Source: CAZZIZ01 sp964654535
Lineage (GTDB): Bacteria > Bacteroidota > Bacteroidia > Chitinophagales > UBA2359
NCBI GenBank assembly: GCA_964654535.1
Contig: CAZZIZ010000161.1
Location: 1 to 7,686 of the forward strand
Direction: 5' to 3'
Length of the DNA: 7,686 nucleotides
Shown: positions 1-5,843 of the stretch, piece after piece
Position numbering within the stretch: position 1 is the first letter of the stretch
Layout of the letters: every line of letters begins with the position of its first letter
Translations under genes and position numbers: made by a program
The notes under the pieces: generated by a model
Told to the model about the DNA's origin: nothing
Database searches by the model: none
What the model saw: the letters and a program-made list of their open reading frames with translations, nothing else

Positions 1-1748
1 AAGTTTTCAGAAACAACACGGAGCATCATATCATTGAGATATTCTACTGCTGCAGGTGCTCCTACACTTGCTTCTTGGTGATCGTTGCCAATTCCACTAT
101 CGTCGGTTATGTAGCCATAGGTACCATTGGTAAACAATGCAGCGAAACGCATAAGGAACTCGGTTTCTTTATTGGAATCGGAAGCGGTAATCGGAATAAG
201 TTTGATTCCTTTTCTTGCCGCTTCTTTTGTGAGCACCTGGATACGTTCAATTACACATGAATTATCGTGCGGTGGAGCATCTAAGATTAAGAACATAATT
301 CTCGCTCTAGCAGACTTGCTCCAGTTTTGTTCGACTATACTCATTTGCATAGCGGTATGAACTGCTTCTGGAGCATCTACTCCGGCTTTCACGTTTTGTT
401 GATTAATAAAGCTTCGGGTATCTTCTTTAGAAGGGCTAAAGGTCATTGAGTTCGTGACATAAGTAGTGTGATCGTGGTCTCGATAGAATACTGATGAGTA
501 GCGGAAATGAACGTCCGAATGATTGTCCTCCAGTTTCGTGAGAACGTCTCTTACTTCTGCTTTGATGTATTGAAGTTCGTCGCCCATAGAACCTGTAGAA
601 TCGAAGGCAATTAGGATATCGCAGTTGTTTTTTTCTTGCGCGATTCCATCGAGTTGTATTTGGTTTACTCCATTTTCAAAAGTTTGAACTGGGTAAATTG
701 ATTCTGTTTGATCGTCGTTTACCACGATTAGCCAAACGTCTTCGTGAACTCCCGAAGTATAGTTAATCCATAGCTCTGCCGTTCCTTTGTTGTCGGTTCT
801 GGCGGTCCAGACAAGTTCGTTGCTTTCGTTTATGAGATAGAGCGTTTTGTCTATGCAAACTTTATTGTTTACGTCGGTGAGCTCTACACTCACTCTGTGC
901 TTTGGATAAAGCCCCCAGTCGTCTTGATATCTCTGATGTTCTGATTCTATGCTATTCCAGTAGTTCCAATCTTCGAGGTCTTTGCTTTCTGAAACGGTTA
1001 ATGTACCTGCGGTAGCCCAAGTTGGTGTTTCGTTTATACCGCCTTCGCCGATGCTTGGTTCGTCGTCGAGTTCATCGATTTGTTCATCTACGATATCTGG
1101 GGTTTCTTCAGTATCATCATTACTCGGGTCGCCATCTTGGTTGATGTCTTCGTCTATGGTGTCAATGCCATCTCCGTCATCATCGGTATCTAGGTAATCT
1201 GGGATNNNNNNNNNNNNNNNNNNNNNNNNNNNNNNNNNNNNNNNNNNNNNNNNNNNNNNNNNNNNNNNNNNNNNNNNNNNNNNNNNNNNNNNNNNNNNNN
1301 NNNNNACGACGTCAGGAATGCCATCGCCGTCGTCGTTTGTGTTTTCGTCTACAGTTTCAACGCCGTCGGCATCATCATCGTTATCAAGATAATTTGGAAT
1401 TCCATCTTCATCAGAATCTCCAGTGCCTTCAACAGCATCGGAGATGCCATCATTATCAGAATCGCCATCTAAATAATCCGGAATTCCGTCCCCATCGTCA
1501 TCAGCATCAAGATTGGTTTCTACGAACGTAGTGCTTACAATGTTCTCAACCGGATTAATAGGATTACAATCGTCGTAAGTAATCTTGGGGTCGTAGCTGG
1601 CGACATCGGCCATTGCTGCAAGGTCTGCACCTTGTTCTACTAGACTTGCAAGTCGTTCTTCGTCTGTTGGGAGTAATGTTCGATCTACGGCGCAAGATGT
1701 CCATAGGATTAGCGTAAAAACACTTAGTAAAAGGGATAGCTTTCTCAT
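1..1748 (-). CDS. Partial lipoprotein with TSP3-like Asp repeats and a von Willebrand A domain
   Basis: The frame is open from ATG at 1748 to the left edge of the window, so the C-terminus is missing; about 582 codons are visible. Residues 1-19 look like a lipoprotein signal peptide: a positive N-terminus, a hydrophobic core, and WTSC with Cys19 as the likely lipidated residue, although Trp is unusual in a lipobox. Residues about 79-225 carry thrombospondin-type-3-like calcium-binding repeats (DADDDGDGIPDYLD, DSDNDGISD, DSDEDGIPNYLD). An N gap covers residues 149-181; with 100 N the frame is identical on both sides. An Ig-like or carboxypeptidase-regulatory-like segment follows (about 255-340). 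The VWA domain starts near 377 with the metal-binding motif DSTGS at 383-387, and a later strand reads ILDAPPHDN. Such proteins are usually envelope-anchored or surface adhesion or binding proteins. Ligand and function are unknown. The gene is divergent from rpsF. Confidence 0.85.
   Translation of the reverse strand, partial: MRKLSLLLSVFTLILWTSCAVDRTLLPTDEERLASLVEQGADLAAMADVASYDPKITYDDCNPINPVENIVSTTFVETNLDADDDGDGIPDYLDGDSDNDGISDAVEGTGDSDEDGIPNYLDNDDDADGVETVDENTNDDGDGIPDVXXXXXXXXXXXXXXXXXXXXXXXXXXXXXXXXXXIPDYLDTDDDGDGIDTIDEDINQDGDPSNDDTEETPDIVDEQIDELDDEPSIGEGGINETPTWATAGTLTVSESKDLEDWNYWNSIESEHQRYQDDWGLYPKHRVSVELTDVNNKVCIDKTLYLINESNELVWTARTDNKGTAELWINYTSGVHEDVWLIVVNDDQTESIYPVQTFENGVNQIQLDGIAQEKNNCDILIAFDSTGSMGDELQYIKAEVRDVLTKLEDNHSDVHFRYSSVFYRDHDHTTYVTNSMTFSPSKEDTRSFINQQNVKAGVDAPEAVHTAMQMSIVEQNWSKSARARIMFLILDAPPHDNSCVIERIQVLTKEAARKGIKLIPITASDSNKETEFLMRFAALFTNGTYGYITDDSGIGNDHQEASVGAPAAVEYLNDMMLRVVSEN
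1206..1305. other. Assembly gap (100 N) inside a repeat-coding region
   Basis: Exactly 100 undetermined bases interrupt the Asp-repeat part of the VWA lipoprotein gene. Both flanks encode the same kind of repeat (DGDGIPD before the gap, IPDYLDTDDDGDG after it), so collapsed tandem repeats are the likely cause. The round size suggests a placeholder length. The true number of repeats is unknown. Confidence 0.9.
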
Positions 1749-1797
1749 TGTTGGGGTTTGATGAGCTTAAATGATGAGTCTCAATATATATTAGAAT

Positions 1798-1807
1798 TGC
1801 AAAGGTG
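1798..1807 (-). promoter_or_regulatory. Possible Bacteroidota -7 box for the VWA lipoprotein gene
   Basis: Read on the minus strand this is CACCTTTGCA. It matches the Bacteroidota sigma-A -7 consensus TAnnTTTG except for C in place of the first T. It would give a leader of roughly 40-45 nucleotides before the ATG at 1748. I see no convincing -33 TTG at the proper distance, so this is tentative. Confidence 0.35.
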
Positions 1808-1993
1808 ATGCCGAAGACTTATTGAAGAGGCTGTTGAAAACGGAATTTCTTTAGGTGTGGTGGCTTTGGTCAAGGGATGTCGTTGTGTTTGTTTAACGGC
1901 GGCCAGTCTGAAGACTTGAACTAGATTTTATGAGCTGGGCCGCGTGAGGGATAGAGGGGTCTGTTTGAGCTCCTGTTGTCGACAAACGCCGAG

Positions 1994-2018
1994 CCCTCAG
2001 CACCCTAGTGCTGGAGGG
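1994..2018. other. Strong hairpin in the GC-rich element
   Basis: CCCTCAGCAC (1994-2003) pairs with GTGCT (2008-2012) and GAGGG (2014-2018) around the loop CCTA, with a single bulged G at 2013. No T-run follows on the plus strand, so it does not look like an intrinsic terminator. Confidence 0.6.
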
Positions 2019-2076
2019 GCGATGCGTGTAGGTGGCAGAACAGAGCGAGCCCCGACAGCCCGACCCCGAACTTGCC

Positions 2077-2123
2077 CTCGCAGCAATATTGCTTGCCGTT
2101 ATGCGGCAGAAGCAAATTGCGAG
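2077..2123. other. Long hairpin with an inner 12-bp palindrome
   Basis: The outer stem is CTCGCA (2077-2082) with TGCGAG (2118-2123). The inner stem is TTGCTTGCCG (2089-2098) with CGGC (2104-2107) and AAGCAA (2110-2115), around the loop TTATG, with a two-base AG bulge. AGCAATATTGCT (2082-2093) is also a perfect palindrome and would form a competing fold. The pairing is seen directly in the sequence; any function is unknown. Confidence 0.6.
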
Positions 2124-2182
2124 AAGCGGCAGAGGTGAGTGGGGCACGCCCAAATTCTTGCTATAATGCTCATATTCGGGTA

Positions 2183-2213
2183 AATTTTGGGGCTAATTTT
2201 GGCTCAAATTTGG
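2183..2213 (+). promoter_or_regulatory. Three phased AATTTTGG tracts upstream of the rpsF promoter
   Basis: AATTTTGG begins at 2183 and 2195, and AATTTGG at 2207, so the spacing is exactly 12 bases each time. The array ends just before the putative -33 region (2216-2223). Near-helical phasing of A/T tracts next to a ribosomal protein promoter would fit an UP-like element, DNA bending or a repeated protein-binding site. This is inference from position only. Confidence 0.35.
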
Positions 2214-2215
2214 GT

Positions 2216-2252
2216 TTGACTTGGCGATTTCTCGATGTTTGGTGTATTTTTG
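2216..2252 (+). promoter_or_regulatory. Bacteroidota-type promoter of the rpsF-rpsR-rplI operon
   Basis: TATTTTTG at 2245-2252 is an exact match to the -7 consensus TAnnTTTG. TTGACTTG at 2216-2223 offers -33 TTG options; the nearer one leaves a 21-base spacer. Transcription would start near 2258-2260 and give a leader of about 55 nucleotides before the rpsF ATG at 2313. The ATG is preceded by AT-rich sequence with no Shine-Dalgarno motif, as usual in this phylum. Confidence 0.6.
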
Positions 2253-2312
2253 CGCTCCTTTACATATTGAAAGGCTTGATTAAGAAGACTTTGTTCGATA
2301 ATTAATAAGCAA

Positions 2313-2699
2313 ATGATAAAACAGTACGAAACTACTTTCATCTTCACTCCCGTACTATCTGATTCGGAAGTGAAGAAGTCGATTAGCAAATATGTTGATC
2401 TGCTAAAAACCGAAGGCGCTGAAATAGTGGCTGAGGAAACTTGGGGATTGCGTCAACTCGCTTACCCTATCCAGAAAAAAACTACGGGCATTTACTACAC
2501 GGTGGAATACAAAACGCCGGGTGAGTTGATCGAGAAAATCGAGGTGATTTTCCGCCGTGATCCGGAGATCTTGCGTTTCCTTACGGTGCGCTTGGAGAAA
2601 TACTCTATCAAGTACAACGATGACAAACGTAATGGTTTGATTGGTAGAAAGAATAACCCTAAAAAAGAGGAGGCTTCTGCTGAAGCTCCTGCATCATAA
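2313..2699 (+). CDS. rpsF: 30S ribosomal protein S6 (bS6)
   Basis: This 128-residue protein has the S6 signature throughout: it begins MIKQYETTFIFTP, carries the strand region WGLRQLAYPIQKKTTGIYY, and later IEVIFRRDPEILRFLTVR. S6 binds with S18 to the platform of the small subunit next to the 3' end of 16S rRNA. The core is of normal size and is followed by a Lys/Glu/Ala-rich tail (residues about 104-128), as is common for this protein. It is the first gene of the operon; 12 bases separate its TAA from rpsR. In Bacteroidota, bS6, bS18 and bS21 form the pocket that hides the anti-Shine-Dalgarno sequence, which fits the absence of SD motifs before genes here. The family assignment is secure. 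Confidence 0.98.
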   Translation: MIKQYETTFIFTPVLSDSEVKKSISKYVDLLKTEGAEIVAEETWGLRQLAYPIQKKTTGIYYTVEYKTPGELIEKIEVIFRRDPEILRFLTVRLEKYSIKYNDDKRNGLIGRKNNPKKEEASAEAPAS

Positions 2700-2711
2700 A
2701 AACCCAAAGCA

Positions 2712-2975
2712 ATGGCTAAAAAGGATATAAAATTTCTTACCCAGGCAAAGATTGGGCGAGATGTCAAAAAGTACTGCCGCTTTAAGAAAAGTGGGATTAA
2801 GTACATCGATTATAAGGACCCGAACTTCTTGGAGAAGTTTGTGAATGAGCAGGGCAAATTGTTGCCTCGTCGTTTGACTGGTAATTCATTGAAATTTCAA
2901 CGTCGTGTGTCTCAAGCGGTAAAACGCGCGCGCCACTTGGCTTTAATGCCTTACGTTACTGACCTTTATAAATAG
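2712..2975 (+). CDS. rpsR: 30S ribosomal protein S18 (bS18)
   Basis: The 87-residue product is a typical S18: a basic N-terminus with KYCRFKKSGIKYIDYKD, then FLEKFVNEQGKLLPRRLTG, and the closing RRVSQAVKRARHLALMPYV. These are the most conserved S18 segments, including the LPRRLTG turn and the KRAR helix that contacts 16S rRNA. S18 forms a heterodimer with S6 on the 30S platform, which explains the gene order. It lies 12 bases after rpsF and 6 bases before rplI, so the three genes are almost certainly co-transcribed. Nothing is missing relative to the family. Confidence 0.98.
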   Translation: MAKKDIKFLTQAKIGRDVKKYCRFKKSGIKYIDYKDPNFLEKFVNEQGKLLPRRLTGNSLKFQRRVSQAVKRARHLALMPYVTDLYK

Positions 2976-2981
2976 TAGAGC

Positions 2982-3428
2982 ATGAAAGTTATTTTACTAA
3001 AGGATATGGGCACACTTGGTGCTCAATACGAAACGGTGGAAGTGAAAGCGGGCTACGGTCGCAACTTCCTTATACCGCAACGCAAGGCTGTGGTTGCGAA
3101 TACTAAAAACGCTAATCAATACGGTGAGTTATTGAAACAGATTCGTGTAAAGCAGGATCGTGCGATGGCGGAGTTACAGAAAACGATTGATACGTTGAAG
3201 GCAAGTCCTCTGAACGTAGGCGTGAAGGTTGGTACTTCTGGTAAGATTTTCGGATCGGTTACGAATGTACAATTGGCTGAAGCGATTAAGAAGGAAACTG
3301 GTCTTACTATTGATCGTAGAAAGATTACTATTAACGATACTGTAAAAGAGGTTGGTACTTACGAGGCAACTTTGGATATGGGTGAAGAGGTTAAGGAGAC
3401 GATTACTTTTGAGGTAGTTGGTGAGTAG
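2982..3428 (+). CDS. rplI: 50S ribosomal protein L9 (bL9)
   Basis: The protein is 148 residues, the usual L9 length. The N-terminal rRNA-binding domain reads MKVILLKDMGTLG, followed by VKAGYGRNFLIPQRKAV, the diagnostic L9 motif. A long charged connecting helix follows (about residues 45-80). The C-terminal domain includes GKIFGSVTNVQLAEAI and the DRRKI strand. L9 binds 23S rRNA at the base of the L1 stalk and helps maintain reading-frame fidelity. It is the last gene of the operon, starting 6 bases after rpsR, with two terminator hairpins downstream. Confidence 0.98.
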   Translation: MKVILLKDMGTLGAQYETVEVKAGYGRNFLIPQRKAVVANTKNANQYGELLKQIRVKQDRAMAELQKTIDTLKASPLNVGVKVGTSGKIFGSVTNVQLAEAIKKETGLTIDRRKITINDTVKEVGTYEATLDMGEEVKETITFEVVGE

Positions 3429-3444
3429 ATGATTTAGATTATTG

Positions 3445-3465
3445 CGGTCTTTGCAGACCGTTTTT
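3445..3465 (+). terminator. Intrinsic terminator 1 of the rpsF-rpsR-rplI operon
   Basis: A perfect 6-bp stem CGGTCT (3445-3450) / AGACCG (3455-3460) with loop TTGC is followed directly by five T. It lies 17 bases after the rplI stop codon. Confidence 0.75.
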
Positions 3466-3469
3466 ATAG

Positions 3470-3502
3470 AAAAGCCAAACTCTGATGAGTTTGGCTTTTT
3501 TT
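3470..3502 (+). terminator. Intrinsic terminator 2, strong
   Basis: AAAAGCCAAACTC (3470-3482) pairs perfectly over 13 bp with GAGTTTGGCTTTT (3487-3499) around the loop TGAT, and the T-run continues to 3502. It is stronger than the first hairpin and sits only 4 bases after that hairpin's T-run, a backup arrangement. The A-run on the left arm means it could also stop transcription arriving on the minus strand. Confidence 0.9.
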
Positions 3503-3670
3503 GTTCGTGGCATTTGGCGATGAGACTTCTTACCCTTCCTTCGAAACGACAATTCGGTGATGGACCTTTTGTTTTGGAGTAGCGTAAAAAGTTTGCCTGG
3601 AGCATTTTTGTAGCTTCATTTATTTTTACCTTGAAGAGAGACTAATAGCCAAACTCCTAAAACTCTAACT

Positions 3671-5548
3671 ATGCGTCAACTCTCTGCTACTATTTTACTG
3701 GCATTTTTAACGGCTCTTCCATTTCAACTCAGCGCTCAATTAGCCGACAGTTGCAAATTGGAGATGGGTATTAACCTTGCAGGCGTTAGTGATTTTAGCC
3801 GAGAACTTCCTTTTGCTAACTTGATGAAAATGAGTCGCGAATGGTACACCAAAGGCGAAAACGACCCTGACTATGTTTTTAACACCGGTTTAGCTGACCA
3901 GCTGAGCTATGATTCAAATGGCTATCCTACTCACATTCCTCAAACTGTTTCGGAAGAAGCGCTGCCTCAATTAGTCGCGACGGTTTGGGATGGTATGGAT
4001 TCTTGGCCCACAGGAACGTACACCTTGCTTTGGGATGGAACTGGTGACTTCCAATTCTGGGGGGATTTTTCGAACCTAGTTCAAGTAAACGCGAATCGCT
4101 ATGAATTTGATTACACAAATATTGAAGGCGGAATTCTAGAGATTATAATGTCTAGCTCGTCCATAGACGATCCTGTCAATAATATGCGCTTGTTGCTGCC
4201 AGGAACGGAAAGCACTTATGAGACTCAAGCTTTTAATCAGGATTGGCTGGATGCCATTGACCAATTCAGCACGCTGCGCTTTATGGATTGGGGAAACACT
4301 AACTTTTGGGGGCAGGTTGATCCCTACACTTGGCAGGACCCGACATTGTTTGATTGGGACCAACGAACCAATCCTGATTTCTATACTTACACCGGTAACA
4401 AAGGTGTTCCCTACGAATTAATGATTGACCTAACGAACCAACTGGACATTGACGCTTGGGTCTGCATTCCACACCTTGCTAGTGACGATTACATTTCGCA
4501 AATGGCTGACCTATTTCGGGATAACTTAGAAACAGATCGACATTTATACGTTGAGTATAGTAATGAAATCTGGAATTGGATTTTTGGTCAGGCGCAGTGG
4601 TTGAACGAATACAGTTGCAATGGCGGTTCGGATACTTGGCCTGAGTGCATTGTTCCGAACATTCAGAATGCATTAGATCTTTGGTCAAGTAGTTTTTCGT
4701 CGGATCTATCACGTATTACACGAGTTGCTGGGGTTCAAGGTTCTTGGCTGGACGTTAGTGAAAGAATGGTCTATAATTTAAACCCGAATACTGTTGATGC
4801 GGTATCGCCCGCGTGCTATTTTTCTTTTCTAGAATCTTCCTACCCTATCCTTGATAATTTGGGTGCGAATGCAACGATTGATGATATTGCATTGCACGCA
4901 CGAATGAGTATGTCTGATGACTTAAATTCGGTTGAGCAAATAAAAACCATATCCGATTCTCTGGAGGTTCCCTTGATTTTTTACGAAGGAGGTCAACACT
5001 TAACTCCCGATCCTTTTGGGGAGGTTCCTACTTACGAGGTAGCAATGAAGGACATTCAACGCGATACTGCTATGTACAACTTGTACAACGAGTGGTTTGA
5101 CTCACTACGATCAGTGCATACAGGTACCGATCCTTTTCTCTTGATGCATTTTAATTTTATTGCTCCGCGAAGCGCGCAGTACGGAAGCTGGGGCTTGCTT
5201 GAGTATATGAATCAGGATACCAATTTGATACCCGCGCCTAAGTATGCCGCTCTCTTGGAAAACTTGGCTTGTCAGAACTTCAGTACGGGAATTTCGGATA
5301 TGGTTGTGTACGAAGAAACTATAACGCTCTATCCTAATCCTTCGAAGGGCGTTTTTACGTTAGGTGGCTTGGTTGATGATTGCATCATTCAAATTTTGGA
5401 TAGTACCGGCAAATTCATTCGTGATTTATCTGCTTCAACTCCTGAAGTGAATATTGATATTAGCGCTTTGCCTGCTGGCTTGCATTTTGTTTCGATTCGC
5501 TCTTATGAAGGGGAACAGCTTTACTTGAAGAAGGTTGTTAAGTATTGA
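3671..5548 (+). CDS. Secreted clan GH-A-like putative glycoside hydrolase with T9SS sorting domain
   Basis: This 625-residue protein opens with a signal peptide (about residues 1-22, cleavage probably after LSA before Gln23). The middle (about 195-530) has the marks of a clan GH-A (beta/alpha)8 barrel: LRFMDW at 202-207, VCIPHLASDDY from 264, YSNEIWN at 296-302 with Asn298-Glu299 as the likely acid/base, and IFYEGGQH with Glu439 as the likely nucleophile. The 140-residue spacing fits a retaining enzyme. The N-terminal part (about 25-195) may be a small beta domain. The C-terminus (about 545-625) is a type IX secretion sorting domain: LYPNPSKGVF at 553-562, then ILDSTGK, then a final KKVVKY. 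Related uncharacterised secreted proteins are often called cellulose-binding, but I cannot name a CAZy family or substrate. It is a single gene after the ribosomal terminators. Promoter-like boxes near 3603-3628 are weak. Confidence 0.85.
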   Translation: MRQLSATILLAFLTALPFQLSAQLADSCKLEMGINLAGVSDFSRELPFANLMKMSREWYTKGENDPDYVFNTGLADQLSYDSNGYPTHIPQTVSEEALPQLVATVWDGMDSWPTGTYTLLWDGTGDFQFWGDFSNLVQVNANRYEFDYTNIEGGILEIIMSSSSIDDPVNNMRLLLPGTESTYETQAFNQDWLDAIDQFSTLRFMDWGNTNFWGQVDPYTWQDPTLFDWDQRTNPDFYTYTGNKGVPYELMIDLTNQLDIDAWVCIPHLASDDYISQMADLFRDNLETDRHLYVEYSNEIWNWIFGQAQWLNEYSCNGGSDTWPECIVPNIQNALDLWSSSFSSDLSRITRVAGVQGSWLDVSERMVYNLNPNTVDAVSPACYFSFLESSYPILDNLGANATIDDIALHARMSMSDDLNSVEQIKTISDSLEVPLIFYEGGQHLTPDPFGEVPTYEVAMKDIQRDTAMYNLYNEWFDSLRSVHTGTDPFLLMHFNFIAPRSAQYGSWGLLEYMNQDTNLIPAPKYAALLENLACQNFSTGISDMVVYEETITLYPNPSKGVFTLGGLVDDCIIQILDSTGKFIRDLSASTPEVNIDISALPAGLHFVSIRSYEGEQLYLKKVVKY

Positions 5549-5638
5549 TTTGTCGGTAAGTCGAGATTCCTCAATCCTTATTCGGACTATTCGGGTTCTT
5601 AAATCCCACAAATCCTACTTCAGACAAAAATAAGTTCA

Positions 5639-5768
5639 GACGCTTTTGACGCTNNNNNNNNNNNNNNNNNNNNNNNNNNNNNNNNNNNNNNNNNNNNNNN
5701 NNNNNNNNNNNNNNNNNNNNNNNNNNNNNNNNNNNNNNNNNNNNNNNNNNNNNGACGCTTTTGACGCT
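5639..5768. repeat. 9-bp-unit tandem repeat interrupted by an assembly gap
   Basis: GACGCTTTTGACGCT occurs at 5639-5653 and again at 5754-5768, directly on each side of 100 N (5654-5753). The unit GACGCTTTT suggests a tandem array across the gap. Alternatively the two contig ends overlap by these 15 bases and there is only one copy. The open frame through the N run is an artefact and is not annotated. Confidence 0.6.
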
Positions 5769-5771
5769 AAC

Positions 5772-5820
5772 GTAGGCGATTACAAATCGTCCACCGCGGC
5801 ATTTCGACTGAAAGTCGAAA
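5772..5820. repeat. REP-like pair of hairpins in a convergent intergenic region
   Basis: The first hairpin is GTAGGCGATT / AATCGTCCAC (5772-5781 with 5785-5794), loop ACA, with one G-T pair and one mismatch. The second is a perfect 8-bp stem TTTCGACT (5802-5809) / AGTCGAAA (5813-5820), loop GAA. The palindrome CCGCGG (5794-5799) lies between them. Two short hairpins with GATTACAAATC-type loops, between convergent gene ends and next to a short tandem repeat, resemble the REP/BIME elements linked to RAYT transposases in Bacteroidota. That link is from memory. With no T-run after either stem, terminator activity is doubtful. Confidence 0.45.
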
Positions 5821-5843
5821 CAAGTTTAAGCTGATACAGTTAA

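Larger units (their letters stand above)
1895..2150. repeat. GC-rich, hairpin-dense intergenic element of unknown class
   Basis: This stretch is clearly more GC-rich than the AT-rich sequence on either side and has no credible gene; the short open frames in it have no recognisable protein character. It is dense in inverted repeats: GCGGCCAG (1899-1906) against CTGGGCCGC (1935-1943), the palindrome TTGTCGACAA (1976-1985), a strong hairpin at 1994-2018 and a long hairpin at 2077-2123. GCCCC at 2049-2053 can pair with GGGGC at 2141-2145, enclosing the long hairpin. The organisation resembles dispersed GC-rich intergenic elements of some marine Bacteroidota, or a structured RNA. That comparison is from memory and unverified. 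Orientation is unknown. Confidence 0.5.

Noticed and set aside
982..1531. Plus-strand Ser-rich and His/Gln-rich frames at 982-1197 and 1337-1531
   Set aside because: These are antisense shadows of the Asp-repeat codons of the minus-strand lipoprotein gene.
1306..1545. Repeats considered as a CRISPR array
   Set aside because: The periodic pattern is codon-level Asp/Gly repeats in an open frame, with no constant-length repeats and unique spacers.
2162..2167. TATAAT box
   Set aside because: It looks like an E. coli -10 box, but this phylum uses TAnnTTTG. A perfect box of that type lies nearer to rpsF, and no TTGACA is correctly spaced from this one.
2257..2274. Small hairpin CCTTT/AAAGG in the rpsF leader as a possible S6:S18 autoregulatory site
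   Set aside because: The stem is only 5 bp, and I do not see the CCG/GGC features expected for the known S6:S18 leader motif.
1893..2305. Several short open frames on both strands in the GC-rich intergenic block (for example 1893-2153 minus, 1944-2138 plus, 2072-2305 plus)
   Set aside because: They overlap each other and the hairpins, have Arg/Ser/Pro-rich composition typical of GC-rich non-coding DNA, and resemble no family I know.
5646..5834. Open frame running through the second N gap
   Set aside because: Over half of it is undetermined sequence, and the rest is the REP-like hairpin region; there is no coding evidence.
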